Source: Cupriavidus consociatus
Lineage (GTDB): Bacteria; Pseudomonadota; Gammaproteobacteria; Burkholderiales; Burkholderiaceae
Reading direction: 5' to 3'
Assembly: GCF_017814975.1 (NCBI RefSeq)
Contig: NZ_JAGIQA010000027.1
Location: 6,802-60,840 of the forward strand
Length of the DNA: 54,039 nucleotides
Shown here: positions 34,438 to 43,333 of the stretch, in pieces
Layout: every line of letters begins with the position of its first letter
Numbering within the stretch: the first letter of the stretch is position 1
Position numbers and translations under genes: made by a program
The notes under the pieces: model-generated
Databases searched by the model: none
Told to the model about the DNA's origin: nothing
Seen by the model: only the letters and a program-made list of their open reading frames with translations

Positions 34438-35961
34438 TCAGCTGACGATGCCGAGGTGCCAGGGTACGAACTCGTTGTCGCCCAGGCCCAGCATCTCGCT
34501 CTTGGTCGGCTCGCCGGAAGCGGCGCGCAGGATATGCTGGAAGATGCGTTCGCCCATCTCGGGCACGGTCAGTTCGCCGTCGAGCACGAGTCCGCAGTTA
34601 ATGTCCATATCCTCTTCGAGCCGCTGGTACATGGCGGAGTTGGAGGCGAGCTTGATCGTCGGGGCGGGCTTGGAGCCGAACATCGAACCGCGGCCGGTGG
34701 TAAAGCAGATCAGGTTGGCGCCGCTGGCAATCTGGCCGGTCACGGCGACCGGGTCATAGCCGGGCGAGTCCATGAAGACAAAGCCGGCCTGATCGATCGG
34801 CTCGGCGTATTCGTACACCGCCTGCAGCGGCGTGGTGCCGCCCTTCATCGCCGAGCCCAGCGATTTCTCGAAGATATTGGCCAGGCCGCCCTGCTGGTTG
34901 CCGTGGCCGACCACGCCATTGAATTGCGCATTGTGGCCGGCGGTGTAGCGCTCCCACCAGGCCAGCCGGTCGAGCAGCTTCTGCCCGACTTCCGGCGAGA
35001 TGGCGCGGCGCGTCAGCATGAATTCGACGCCGTGGATCTCAGGCGTCTCCGACAGGATGGCGGTGCCGCCGTGGCGCACCAGAAGGTCCATGGCCGCGCC
35101 CAGAGCCGGGTTGGCGCTGATGCCCGAGAAACCGTCCGAGCCGCCGCACTCCAGACCGATCTTGAGATGGCTGGCCGGCACCGGCTGGCGTTTCGCGGCA
35201 TTGGCCGCGGGCAGCATCGCCTCGATCGCGCGAATGCCCGCCGCGATGGTGGCGCGCGTGCCGCCGGTGTCCTGCATCACCAGCGTATGCACCGCGGGTC
35301 CGGGCTCGAGACCCTGCGACTCGACCAGCGATGCGACCTGGTTGCGCTCGCAGCCCAGACCGACGATCAGCACGCCCGCCAGATTGGGATGGCGCGCATA
35401 GCCTGCCAGCGTGCGTCGCAGCACGTCGAAATGCTCGCTCGGCGACGACATGCCGCAGCCGCTGGTCTGCGCGAATGCGACCACGCCATCGACGTTGGGA
35501 TAGGCTGCCAGCCGTTCCGGGGTGAAATGCGCGGCAATCTGCCGGATCACCGTGGACGAGCAATTGACCGAAGACAGGATGCCGATGAAATTGCGCGTGC
35601 CCACGCGGCCATCGGCGCGCACGAAGCCGTTGAACGTGGCGCGCTGCGCCTCGGGCACGTAGTCGACCGGCCGTACGTCCTGGCAGAACGCCGGATCGCG
35701 ATAGAAATCGACCAGCGTCAGGTTGTGCGAATGCACGTGCTCGCCGGGCACGATATCGCGCGCGGCCACGCCGATCACGGTATCGAACTTGCGCACCGGC
35801 GTGCCCGCCGCAATGGCGCACGCCGCGATCTTGTGGCCCGCCGGCACCTGCGCGCGCACGCGCACCGCGGGTTCGGCAAGCTGCTGGCCCAGCGACAGTT
35901 CATGCCGGGCGACCAGCACGTTGTCGTTGGCGTGCAGGCGGATGACGGGATTGGGCTTCAC
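34438..35961 (-). CDS. garD: Galactarate dehydratase (GarD / UxaA family)
   Basis: A 507-aa dehydratase. The N-terminal SAF domain (about 1-85) contains IRLHANDNVLVAR and GEHVHSHNL. The large UxaA-type part follows, with FNGFVRADGRVGTRNFIGI, SSVNCSSTV, TSGCGMSSPSEH, GLECGGSDGFSG and FTTGRGSMFGSKPAPTIK. The cysteines in these loops match the metal-binding signature of altronate/galactarate dehydratases. The length and single-polypeptide SAF fusion favour galactarate over altronate. It would convert galactarate to 5-keto-4-deoxy-glucarate for the aldolase encoded two genes downstream. It follows the Bug binding-protein gene by 83 bp. Confidence 0.9.
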   Translation of the reverse strand: MKPNPVIRLHANDNVLVARHELSLGQQLAEPAVRVRAQVPAGHKIAACAIAAGTPVRKFDTVIGVAARDIVPGEHVHSHNLTLVDFYRDPAFCQDVRPVDYVPEAQRATFNGFVRADGRVGTRNFIGILSSVNCSSTVIRQIAAHFTPERLAAYPNVDGVVAFAQTSGCGMSSPSEHFDVLRRTLAGYARHPNLAGVLIVGLGCERNQVASLVESQGLEPGPAVHTLVMQDTGGTRATIAAGIRAIEAMLPAANAAKRQPVPASHLKIGLECGGSDGFSGISANPALGAAMDLLVRHGGTAILSETPEIHGVEFMLTRRAISPEVGQKLLDRLAWWERYTAGHNAQFNGVVGHGNQQGGLANIFEKSLGSAMKGGTTPLQAVYEYAEPIDQAGFVFMDSPGYDPVAVTGQIASGANLICFTTGRGSMFGSKPAPTIKLASNSAMYQRLEEDMDINCGLVLDGELTVPEMGERIFQHILRAASGEPTKSEMLGLGDNEFVPWHLGIVS

Positions 35962-36044
35962 TTGTGATTCGCTTGAATGGACGGCTGGTGGTGCGAAAGA
36001 CGGTGGTGCGACAGACTGTGCGACTGCGCTCGATGCGACTGCGT

Positions 36045-37061
36045 TCAGCTTTGCTGCAGCAGTTCCTTGAGCTTCAGGCGCTTGATCAGGTCGGTTTCCT
36101 GCGCATAGACGCTGGCCACGTACTTCTTGTAGTCGGGGCCGTCCAGGTACATCAGCGGCGCATCCAGCCGTGCCGCGACCTGCTTGAATTCATTGCTCGC
36201 CACCGCGGCACGGAACGCATCGCGCAGCGTCTTCTCCACCGCGGGCGGCAGGCCCTTGGGCGCGCCGATGCCGTTGGGCGCTTCCACCACCACGTTGTAG
36301 CCGAGTTCCTTCAGCGTGGGCGTGTCCTTGAAGCGCGATGCGCGCTGCTCGCCCCAGGTCGCCAGCAGGCGCAGCTTGCCGGCTTCCACATGCGGCGCCC
36401 ACGAGCTGGAATCGGCCAGCAGTTCCACCTGGCCCGCCAGCACGTCCTGCAGTGCGGCGGCACCGCCCTTGTAGGCGATCGCGTTGAACTGCACGCCCGC
36501 GGCCAGCGCAAACTGCTCCATGCCGACATGGGTCGCGCCGCCGATGCCGGCGTGCGCATAGGTGACCTTGCCGGGGTTCGCCTTGGCCGCCGCGACCACG
36601 TCCTGCAGCGTCTTGTAGCGCGAGTTGGTCGGCACGGCGATGCCGAAGGTCTGGCCCGACGTGCGCGCCAGGTAGGTCAGCTCGGTGCGCGGGTCCAGCT
36701 GCAGCATGCCGAGCTGGGCAAAGCGCGTGACCGAGATCGGGATCTGGCCGATGGTGTAGCCGTCCGGCGTGGCGCGCGCGAGCGCCTTGGTACCGATCAT
36801 GCCGGAAGCGCCGGCGCGGTTTTCCACCACGATCGACTGCTTGAGAATGCCGCTGGCCACCTGGCACAGCGCGCGCATCGACTGGTCCGCCGTGCCGCCG
36901 ACCGGCCACGGGCAGATAAAAGTGATGGGACGCTCGGGATACGCGGAGGCCAGCGCGCGCGAGCCCGGCAGCAGCACGCCGGCGGCACCAGCAGCCACGC
37001 CGGCGGCAGCGCCGATGAGCAGGTTGCGGCGCTTCAGGTCGATGGGGAGTCCTTGGGTCAT
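36045..37061 (-). CDS. Bug/TctC-family periplasmic solute-binding protein
   Basis: A 338-aa tripartite-tricarboxylate-transporter receptor. A twin-arginine-like export signal (LKRRNLLIGAAAGVAAGAAG) is cleaved near ALASA at about residue 40. ERPITFICPWPVGGTADQSMRALC and VENRAGASGMIGTKALARATPDGYTIG are hallmark Bug sequences that shape the ligand pocket. No TctA/TctB membrane genes are adjacent, as is usual for the very many orphan Bug proteins of Cupriavidus and Bordetella. It is the first gene of the aldarate operon and so probably binds galactarate, glucarate or a related acid. Confidence 0.9.
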   Translation of the reverse strand: MTQGLPIDLKRRNLLIGAAAGVAAGAAGVLLPGSRALASAYPERPITFICPWPVGGTADQSMRALCQVASGILKQSIVVENRAGASGMIGTKALARATPDGYTIGQIPISVTRFAQLGMLQLDPRTELTYLARTSGQTFGIAVPTNSRYKTLQDVVAAAKANPGKVTYAHAGIGGATHVGMEQFALAAGVQFNAIAYKGGAAALQDVLAGQVELLADSSSWAPHVEAGKLRLLATWGEQRASRFKDTPTLKELGYNVVVEAPNGIGAPKGLPPAVEKTLRDAFRAAVASNEFKQVAARLDAPLMYLDGPDYKKYVASVYAQETDLIKRLKLKELLQQS

Positions 37062-37205
37062 TTGCGGGTGTCTCCGTGTTTTGATTATGGGCGACCGGTG
37101 CGGGCCCGGCGTCAGTCATGCCAGGCATTCTGTCTCCGCCGAACATAACAATCCAATCAAAAACTGGCATTGCTTCATAACGTTTCTGTTAGGTAGACTG
37201 CCGCC
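37062..37205. promoter_or_regulatory. Divergent promoter region, candidate LysR site
   Basis: A 144-bp spacer between the Bug operon and the divergent LysR gene, with an AT-rich core at 37144-37192. It contains TAAC-N6-GTTA (37178-37191), a short partial inverted repeat compatible with a T-N11-A LysR box. Footprinting would be needed to prove binding. Confidence 0.4.
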
Positions 37206-38141
37206 ATGGTCAAGATCGATCGCGCGCTGCGCTCCAACATCAAGCTGCGCCATCTGCAATTGCTGGTGGCGCTGGATGAATTCCGCCACCTCGGACGTAC
37301 CGCGGAGTTCCTGTCGGTGAGCCAGCCCGCCGTGTCACGCGTGCTGACCGAAGTCGAGAAGATGCTGGGACTGGCGCTGTTTACGCGCTCGACGCGTGGC
37401 ACCGAGCCCACGCCCGCCGGCGAATCGCTGGTGCGCTTCGCGCGCTCGGTGCTGGCGCAGTACGAGCAGACCCGCGACGAGATCGCGGCGGTGCAGAGCG
37501 GCGCGTCGGGGCGCGTGCAGGTGGGCTCGATGGGCGCCGCCCTGCCGGTTCTGCTGGCGCGCGCGGTGGGGCTGCTCAAGGACCGCCATGCGCGTGCCAC
37601 CGTGCTGGTAGAGGAAGGCGACCTGACGCACCTGCTGCCCAAGCTGCGCCTGCGCGAGCTGGACCTGATCGTCGGGCGGCTGGAGCCCGGCTATGCGGCG
37701 CCGGACCTGGTGACCGAGGCCTTGTTCGAAGAGCCGATGGTGGTGGTGGTCAGGCGCGGCCACAAGCTCGCGCGCAAGACCCGCCCCGGCTGGGCCGACC
37801 TGGCGGCAATGCCGTGCGTGCTGCCGCCACCGTGGGCATCGCTGCGGGTGAAGATCGAGCAGGCGTTCTACCGCTACGGGCTGCATCCGCCGCAGGACGT
37901 GATCGAGACATCGTCCTACCTGGCGCTGGCGACCTTCGTCGGCCAGCGCGGCGCGGCCGGGTTCATGGCGCAATCGGTGGCGCGTGCGATGCAGGCGGAA
38001 GGCAAGCTGCAGGTGCTGTCGATGGATGTGCCGGTGGAACTGCCGCCAGTTGGCATCATTACGCTGCGCGAACGCGCGCCGTCGCTCAGCGCGGAGCAGA
38101 TGCTGGCCTGCCTGCGCCAGGCCGCCGCGGAAGGCGCCTAG
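37206..38141 (+). CDS. LysR-family regulator of the aldarate operon
   Basis: A 311-aa regulator. The N-terminal winged helix (about 12-75) has LRHLQLLVALDEFRHLGRTAEFLSVSQPAVSRVLTEVE, and the substrate-binding domain starts near VQVGSMGAALPVLL (about 100-310). The N-terminal RSNIKLRHLQLLVAL is typical of the GbpR/CbbR-like group seen beside sugar-acid genes. It is divergent from the Bug-garD-aldolase operon with a shared 144-bp promoter region, so it is probably its activator with an aldarate or keto-deoxy intermediate as inducer. Its stop codon shares the palindrome CTAG with the stop of the convergent permease gene. Confidence 0.9.
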   Translation: MVKIDRALRSNIKLRHLQLLVALDEFRHLGRTAEFLSVSQPAVSRVLTEVEKMLGLALFTRSTRGTEPTPAGESLVRFARSVLAQYEQTRDEIAAVQSGASGRVQVGSMGAALPVLLARAVGLLKDRHARATVLVEEGDLTHLLPKLRLRELDLIVGRLEPGYAAPDLVTEALFEEPMVVVVRRGHKLARKTRPGWADLAAMPCVLPPPWASLRVKIEQAFYRYGLHPPQDVIETSSYLALATFVGQRGAAGFMAQSVARAMQAEGKLQVLSMDVPVELPPVGIITLRERAPSLSAEQMLACLRQAAAEGA

Positions 38142-38890
38142 CCGCGCGCCAGCAGCGCCGGCACCGAAGTCGCCAGCAAGCCCACGCCGGACGCCGTCAG
38201 CAGCGTCAGCACGATCTTGCGGAAGGTGGCCTCGCTGATGCCGAGGTACAGGCGCGTGCCGAGCAGCGTCGGCACCAGCATCGCGGGCGCCACCACCAGG
38301 AACATCGGCAGCATGTCGCGCGTGACGATGCCCTTGCCGACGTAGGCGGCCATCGTCATCGCCAGCGTGGCAAGGTTGAAGTTCTGGATCACTGCACGCT
38401 GCTCATCCTTGTCGAAGCCGCGCAGCGTGCACCACAGCGTCGGAATCACGCCGGTGAAGCCGCCGATGCCACCCATCACACCCCCGGCCGCACCGGCAAC
38501 GCCATCCGCCACGCGGCCGCCCACGCCGATGCGCGGCAACTGGCCCGCCACTAGCATCACCGGACACCACAGCGTCAGGAAGGCGCCCAGCACCACCTTG
38601 AACCACAGCGCATCGAGCATCGGCAGGACCGCCACGCCCAGTGGAATGCCAGCCACGCCGCCGGCCACGAACGGCCACAGCCGCCGCCACGACAAACCGC
38701 GCCGCACCGATGCCGCGGCCAGCAGCTGGCCGGTGAGCGCACCGAACACCGTCATCGCCGCCGCCAGCCGTGGCTCGATGGCCCAGGCCCAGAACGACAT
38801 CGCCACCATGCCAAAGGCAAAGCCGGAGAGGCCCTGGACAAACCCGGCGACGGCGGCGCCGGTGATCACGATCAGCAAGGTGGAATCCAT
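38138..38890 (-). CDS. TauE/SafE-family sulfite/anion exporter
   Basis: A 250-aa inner-membrane protein with about eight hydrophobic helices, in two related halves (LLIVITGAAVAGFVQGLSGFAFGMVAMSFW and GAAGGVMGGIGGFTGVIPTLW). The GFVQGLSGFAFG and GGIGGFTGV loops are the conserved family motifs. The group moves sulfite, sulfoacetate or related organosulfonates; the substrate here is not evident. The ATG at 38890 replaces a TTG-initiated longer frame containing a 12-bp duplication. It is convergent with the LysR gene, with stops overlapping on CTAG. Confidence 0.85.
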   Translation of the reverse strand: MDSTLLIVITGAAVAGFVQGLSGFAFGMVAMSFWAWAIEPRLAAAMTVFGALTGQLLAAASVRRGLSWRRLWPFVAGGVAGIPLGVAVLPMLDALWFKVVLGAFLTLWCPVMLVAGQLPRIGVGGRVADGVAGAAGGVMGGIGGFTGVIPTLWCTLRGFDKDEQRAVIQNFNLATLAMTMAAYVGKGIVTRDMLPMFLVVAPAMLVPTLLGTRLYLGISEATFRKIVLTLLTASGVGLLATSVPALLARG

Positions 38891-39299
38891 GGAGACAAGA
38901 CGCGCGCCACCGCTGTGGGCGCCAGACAAGGCATCAGGGAAGGCATCAGGGCAAGCGCGTGACTATGCACTTCTTTGCCGCGCATGTCAGCAGTGGCACC
39001 TGTTGCACCGCGCAAAACTGATACGGTGTTTTCTCTTGAAGGTGATGCTGTTATTGCCAAGGGCAGATGAGTAGGATGACCTCTGGCAGTCGGCCCAGGT
39101 TGGGCTCACGCCGCCCGCTGCGGCGAAATGTCACCCGGCCGGCCTGCTGCCAATCGCGCTGCACGCGGCGTACACTACGCTTACCGCACGCGCCTACGGC
39201 CCGCGCCCCCGGCGCGCCCCCGCCGGCAGGCCGGCCTGCCCCCAGCAGTGCCGCGCCCGTCCCGCAGGCGTGCGCCAGGCCAGCGCCACGGAGAACAAT
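38891..39299. other. Permease-cioA intergenic region
   Basis: About 410 bp upstream of two divergent genes. It contains a tandem 12-bp repeat AAGGCATCAGGG (38928-38939, 38940-38951) and a moderately AT-rich stretch at 39008-39055 that may be the cio promoter. I saw no convincing FNR/ANR half-site pair (TTGAT-N4-ATCAA), which one might expect for an oxygen-controlled oxidase. Confidence 0.5.
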
Positions 39300-40733
39300 A
39301 TGTTTGGTTTGACCGCGCTTGACCTCGCCCGCATCCAGTTTGCCTTTACGATTTCCTTCCACATCGTCTTTCCCGCGATCACCATCGGCCTCGCCGCCTA
39401 CCTGGCGGTGCTGGAAGCCTGCTGGTTGCGCACGAAGCGCCCGCATTACCGCGACCTCTATCACTTCTGGTCCAAGATCTTCGCCGTCAACTTCGGCATG
39501 GGGGTCGTCTCCGGGCTAGTGATGGCCTACCAGTTCGGCACCAACTGGAGCTTCTTCTCCGAGTTCGCCGGCAGCATCACCGGGCCGTTGCTGACCTATG
39601 AAGTGCTGACTGCCTTCTTCCTGGAGGCGGGCTTCCTCGGCGTGATGCTGTTCGGCTGGAACCGAGTCGGGCCCGGGCTGCATTTCTTCTCCACCGTGAT
39701 GGTGGCGCTGGGCACGCTGATTTCCGCCACGTGGATCCTCGCGTCGAACAGCTGGATGCAGACGCCGGCGGGTTTCGAGATTATCGACGGCCGCGTGGTC
39801 CCGACCGACTGGTTCGCGGTCATCTTCAACCCGTCCTTCCCCTACCGCCTGCTGCATATGAGCGTGGCGGCGTTCCTGGCCACGGCGCTGTTCGTCGGCG
39901 CCTCGGCGGCGTGGCACCTGCTGCGCGGCCGCGACAACCAGGCTATCCGCAAGATGCTGTCGATGGCGATGTGGATGCTGCTGATCGTCGCGCCGATCCA
40001 GGCCGTCATCGGCGACCTGCACGGCCTGAACACGCTCAAGCACCAGCCCGCCAAGATCGCCGCGCTCGAAGGCCACTGGGAGAACCATGGCAACGAAGGG
40101 CTGCCGCTGCTGCTGTTCGGCTGGCCCGACATGCAGCGCGAGGAAACCCGCTTCGCGGTGGAAGTGCCGCGCCTGGGCAGCCTGATCCTGACACACACCT
40201 GGGACGGCCAGATCCAGGGGCTGAAGGAATTCGCCCCGGAGGACCGGCCCAATTCGACCATCCTGTTCTGGTCGTTCCGCGTGATGGTGGGCCTGGGACT
40301 GCTGATGATCGCGCTCGGCGCCTGGAGCCTGCTGTTGCGCCGGGGCGAACGCCTGTACCGCGCCCGCGCCTTCCTGCATATGGCGCTATGGATGGGCCCG
40401 GCCGGCGTGATCGCGATCCTGGCCGGCTGGTACACCACCGAGGTGGGCCGGCAGCCCTGGGTGGTCTACGGTCTGCAGCGCACCGCCGACGCGGTCTCGC
40501 CGCACGGCGTGCCCGAGCTGGCGCTGACGCTGGGGATCTTCGTGATCGCGTACTTCTTTGTGTTCGGCGTCGGCATCGCCTACATGATGCGGCTGGTGCG
40601 CAAGGGGCCGGTGCTGGAAGCGCCAAGACCGGAGGGCGGCCCGGGACGCGAGCATACGCCGGCCCGCCCGCTCTCCGCCGTGGACGACGACGAAGTCCTT
40701 GCCCCCAACCCCGCCGCGCGCACCCGGAGCTGA
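39300..40733 (+). CDS. cioA: Cyanide-insensitive-type cytochrome bd oxidase subunit I
   Basis: A 477-aa inner-membrane quinol oxidase subunit with about nine helices and three hemes. His21 (ARIQFAFTISFHIVFP) corresponds to the heme b595 ligand. Other conserved parts are KIFAVNFGMGVVSGLVMAYQFGTNW, FFLEAGFLGVMLFGWNRVG, the FNPSFPYRLLHM segment around the heme b558 histidine and WYTTEVGRQPW at the end of the quinol loop. The quinol loop is short, which together with the length (E. coli CydA 522) marks the CIO subgroup. GGAGAACAAT precedes the ATG. The 35-residue C-terminal tail is cytoplasmic and acidic. Confidence 0.93.
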   Translation: MFGLTALDLARIQFAFTISFHIVFPAITIGLAAYLAVLEACWLRTKRPHYRDLYHFWSKIFAVNFGMGVVSGLVMAYQFGTNWSFFSEFAGSITGPLLTYEVLTAFFLEAGFLGVMLFGWNRVGPGLHFFSTVMVALGTLISATWILASNSWMQTPAGFEIIDGRVVPTDWFAVIFNPSFPYRLLHMSVAAFLATALFVGASAAWHLLRGRDNQAIRKMLSMAMWMLLIVAPIQAVIGDLHGLNTLKHQPAKIAALEGHWENHGNEGLPLLLFGWPDMQREETRFAVEVPRLGSLILTHTWDGQIQGLKEFAPEDRPNSTILFWSFRVMVGLGLLMIALGAWSLLLRRGERLYRARAFLHMALWMGPAGVIAILAGWYTTEVGRQPWVVYGLQRTADAVSPHGVPELALTLGIFVIAYFFVFGVGIAYMMRLVRKGPVLEAPRPEGGPGREHTPARPLSAVDDDEVLAPNPAARTRS

Positions 40734-40737
40734 CACC

Positions 40738-41745
40738 ATGGGCATCGATCTCTCCCTTCTCTGGATCGTCATCATCTTCTTCGGCGTGATGATGTACGTG
40801 GTGATGGACGGCTTTGACCTGGGCATCGGCATGCTCTTCCCGTTCGTTCCGGACCGCCATGACCGCGACGTGATGATGAACACGGTGGCGCCGGTCTGGG
40901 ACGGCAATGAAACCTGGCTGGTGCTGGGCGGCGCCGGGCTGCTGGCGGCGTTCCCGCTGGCGTACTCGGTCGTGCTGAGCGCGCTGTACCTGCCGCTGAT
41001 GCTGATGCTGCTGGGCCTGATCTTCCGCGGCGTGGCGTTCGAATTCCGCTTCAAGGCCAACGACCGCGAACGCCCGGTGTGGGACGCGTCCTTTATCCTG
41101 GGCTCCGCCACCGCCAGCTTTTTCCAGGGCGTGGCGCTGGGCGCCTATATCGACGGCATCAAGATGGAAGGCCACCGTTTTGCCGGCGGCCCGCTGGACT
41201 GGCTGGCGCCCTTCCCGCTGTTCTGCGGCGTCGGGCTGGTGGTGGCGTACACCGTGCTGGGCAGCACCTGGCTGATCATGAAGACCGAGGGCGGCCTGCA
41301 GCAACGCATGATCAGGCTGGCCGGGGCGCTGGCATGGCTGCTGCTGGCCGTGATCGCGGTGATCAGCCTGTGGACGCCGCTGACGCACGCCGAGATCGCC
41401 GAGCGCTGGTTCAGCCTGCCGAACCTGTTCTGGTTCTCGCCGGTGCCGATCCTGGTGGCGCTGTGCATGCTGATGCTGATGCGCGCGCTGCGCCGCGAGC
41501 CGAACATGGCGCCCTTCCTGTATGCGCTGGGGCTGGTGTTCCTGGGCTACAGCGGGCTGGCGATCAGCGTCTGGCCCAATATCATCCCGCCCGGGATCTC
41601 GATCTGGGACGCGGCCGGGCCGCCGCAGAGCCAGGGCTTTGCGCTGGTCGGGGCACTGTTCATCATCCCCTTCATCCTGATGTACACGGTATGGGCCTAC
41701 TACGTGTTCCGCGGCAAGGTCCGCCACGGCGAGGGCTATCACTGA
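40738..41745 (+). CDS. cioB: Cytochrome bd oxidase subunit II
   Basis: A 335-aa subunit that pairs with CioA. The N-terminal WIVIIFFGVMMYVVMDGFDLGIGMLFPF carries the conserved GFDLG, followed by VAPVWDGNETWLVLGGAGLLAAFP and FRGVAFEFRFK. Eight membrane segments can be traced, ending in a short basic tail. It starts four bases after the cioA stop, so the two are co-translated in equal amounts. Subunit II stabilises the complex and lacks its own hemes. Confidence 0.93.
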   Translation: MGIDLSLLWIVIIFFGVMMYVVMDGFDLGIGMLFPFVPDRHDRDVMMNTVAPVWDGNETWLVLGGAGLLAAFPLAYSVVLSALYLPLMLMLLGLIFRGVAFEFRFKANDRERPVWDASFILGSATASFFQGVALGAYIDGIKMEGHRFAGGPLDWLAPFPLFCGVGLVVAYTVLGSTWLIMKTEGGLQQRMIRLAGALAWLLLAVIAVISLWTPLTHAEIAERWFSLPNLFWFSPVPILVALCMLMLMRALRREPNMAPFLYALGLVFLGYSGLAISVWPNIIPPGISIWDAAGPPQSQGFALVGALFIIPFILMYTVWAYYVFRGKVRHGEGYH

Positions 41746-41873
41746 TGACGGCGCCGACATGGCTGCGCCGGCTGGGCTGGCTGGTGCTGATCTGGCTCGC
41801 CAGCGTGGCGGCGCTGGGGGTGGCGGCATGGGCGCTGCGGATGATCATGCAGAGCGTGGGATTCCGCAGCTGA
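41745..41873 (+). CDS. 42-aa DUF2474-like small subunit of the bd oxidase
   Basis: A 42-codon gene whose ATG overlaps the cioB stop (TGATG). The product is one hydrophobic helix (WLVLIWLASVAALGVAAW) preceded by basic residues (WLRRLG) and ends RMIMQSVGFRS. Position, size and single helix match the DUF2474 proteins encoded after cioAB, analogous to CydX of E. coli, which is needed for stable cytochrome bd. Confidence 0.85.
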   Translation: MTAPTWLRRLGWLVLIWLASVAALGVAAWALRMIMQSVGFRS

Positions 41874-42360
41874 GGCGGGCAGGAAACCGGAATTGGCGGG
41901 ACTGGCGTGCAGCGCAGCGGTCGTGCAGCGGGGTGGGACGCTGCCGGCCATCAAGAGGCGGTCCCGACCGAAGCCCAAGGACTGTTGTGCGGGTTGCGGT
42001 CACTCGATACTCCACCGCTGAGACGCCGATTTCAGCGGCTTCGCGAAGCGATTGGCCAGGCTCGCCGCTTAGGAACTGCGGACTGTATCCTGAACGAAAC
42101 AGATTGCACCGATTTCACCAGCGCCTCGAATCCATATGTCTGCCATAACATAATGAAAACAACACATCAGACAGTGTTGGCATCTTTGTTGCGGCTTATT
42201 TTGGGGTGACGACCTCGCGCGCCGAGCCTGCCGACAGCAGGGCATTTCGCATGGGTTGCGGGTATGGAAAAATTGCGGTTTGCGCCATGCCCTGCCCGTT
42301 CCGCCGGGTCGCATGCCAAGACAAGTTTCGAATCCGGGACACTTCGGCGAGGAGACTGCG
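41874..42360. other. Intergenic region before lipoprotein genes, no gene seen
   Basis: About 490 bp with falling GC content from 42090 on. Short frames on both strands lack family features and good ribosome sites. It probably marks the edge between the conserved cio operon and an accessory stretch. Confidence 0.45.
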
Positions 42361-43083
42361 ATGTCCAAGAGATTCCTTCTTGTGCTTGCAATTTCATTCT
42401 TTCTCGCAGGCTGCGGCGGCGGGGGCGACGACAACGACAGCAACGAGGCAGCCAGCACGCCGGTGCAGCCTCTGACGGTGCCACTCAGCACAGCCATGGC
42501 AGGTCTGGCTGCGAATGGGCTGACCGCAAATTTCTCGATTTCCGGCACGGTAGAGAATGTGCCGGTATCAGGCTCCGGAACACTGACCGCCACCCCTTTC
42601 GTTGCGACCTTTCTGAATAACACTTCGGTATTGAGGACCACTGAAACCCTCAGCGGCACGCTTGTCGCGAATGGCAATTCGGTGCCGTTCTCGAACACCA
42701 GGACCGTCTTCCGCAATACTGTTACCTATGCCGTGATGGTGATCGACGAGGGGGATGCCTTCGTGGTGTTCGCCGACCATACGATTCCGCCGACAGTGAA
42801 GGCCGGCGACTCGGGACCTCTGGCAAGCGCCACTATTTACTCGGACAGCACCCGGGCCACGAAGGTGGGTACACTTTCCGAGTCCTATAGCGTTGCCACC
42901 GATACCGGAAACAGCCTGCTGCTGACCTTGCTCGACACGGTGTTCGACAACGGCAATGCCCGCATCGCCGAGGATGAGACCACGTTTCGCATCGACACCA
43001 GCGGCAACATCAGCTTTGTTTCGTCCAAATCCATGGTATTCGATAGCAATGGGCAATCGCTGGGCACGCTGGTGTTCCAGTAG
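42361..43083 (+). CDS. Putative lipoprotein, unknown function
   Basis: A 240-aa protein with a clear lipoprotein signal: KRFLLVLAISFFLAGC, Cys18, followed by a Gly/Asp/Ser tether (GGGGDDNDSNEA). The mature part is Thr/Ser/Val-rich and strongly beta (FSISGTVENVPVSGSGTLTA, VLRTTETLSGTLVANG), suggesting a beta-sandwich. GAGGAG lies seven bases before the ATG. I do not recognise a family. It is transcribed on its own. Confidence 0.75.
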   Translation: MSKRFLLVLAISFFLAGCGGGGDDNDSNEAASTPVQPLTVPLSTAMAGLAANGLTANFSISGTVENVPVSGSGTLTATPFVATFLNNTSVLRTTETLSGTLVANGNSVPFSNTRTVFRNTVTYAVMVIDEGDAFVVFADHTIPPTVKAGDSGPLASATIYSDSTRATKVGTLSESYSVATDTGNSLLLTLLDTVFDNGNARIAEDETTFRIDTSGNISFVSSKSMVFDSNGQSLGTLVFQ

Positions 43084-43333
43084 GCCAGTCAGGAGCAACC
43101 GCATAGGCCAATCATGCAAGGCGAGGCGCGCCTATCGGAACCAATGATCGGCCATGAGGGTTAGCCTCTTTTCTACGCCGACAAATCGCTTCTCGCAGAC
43201 GGAAGGCTGTTTCGTAGACGCTGGCCAAACCAGGTGCGACTTCCGGCATGTTCACGTCTGAAACATACTTCTGCTCGATATTGCGCGAACCCCGCAGGAA
43301 CTAATCTGACACTACAACAAGAGGGGGTTCCTC

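Noticed and set aside
32960..34759. 599-codon plus-strand frame opposite the aldehyde dehydrogenase gene
   Set aside because: Shadow of a well-conserved dehydrogenase; no motif or ribosome site.
38891..39299. FNR/ANR box upstream of cioA
   Set aside because: No TTGAT-N4-ATCAA-like pair found by eye.
40036..41829. 597-codon minus-strand frame opposite cioAB
   Set aside because: Antisense to conserved membrane subunits; composition-driven open frame.
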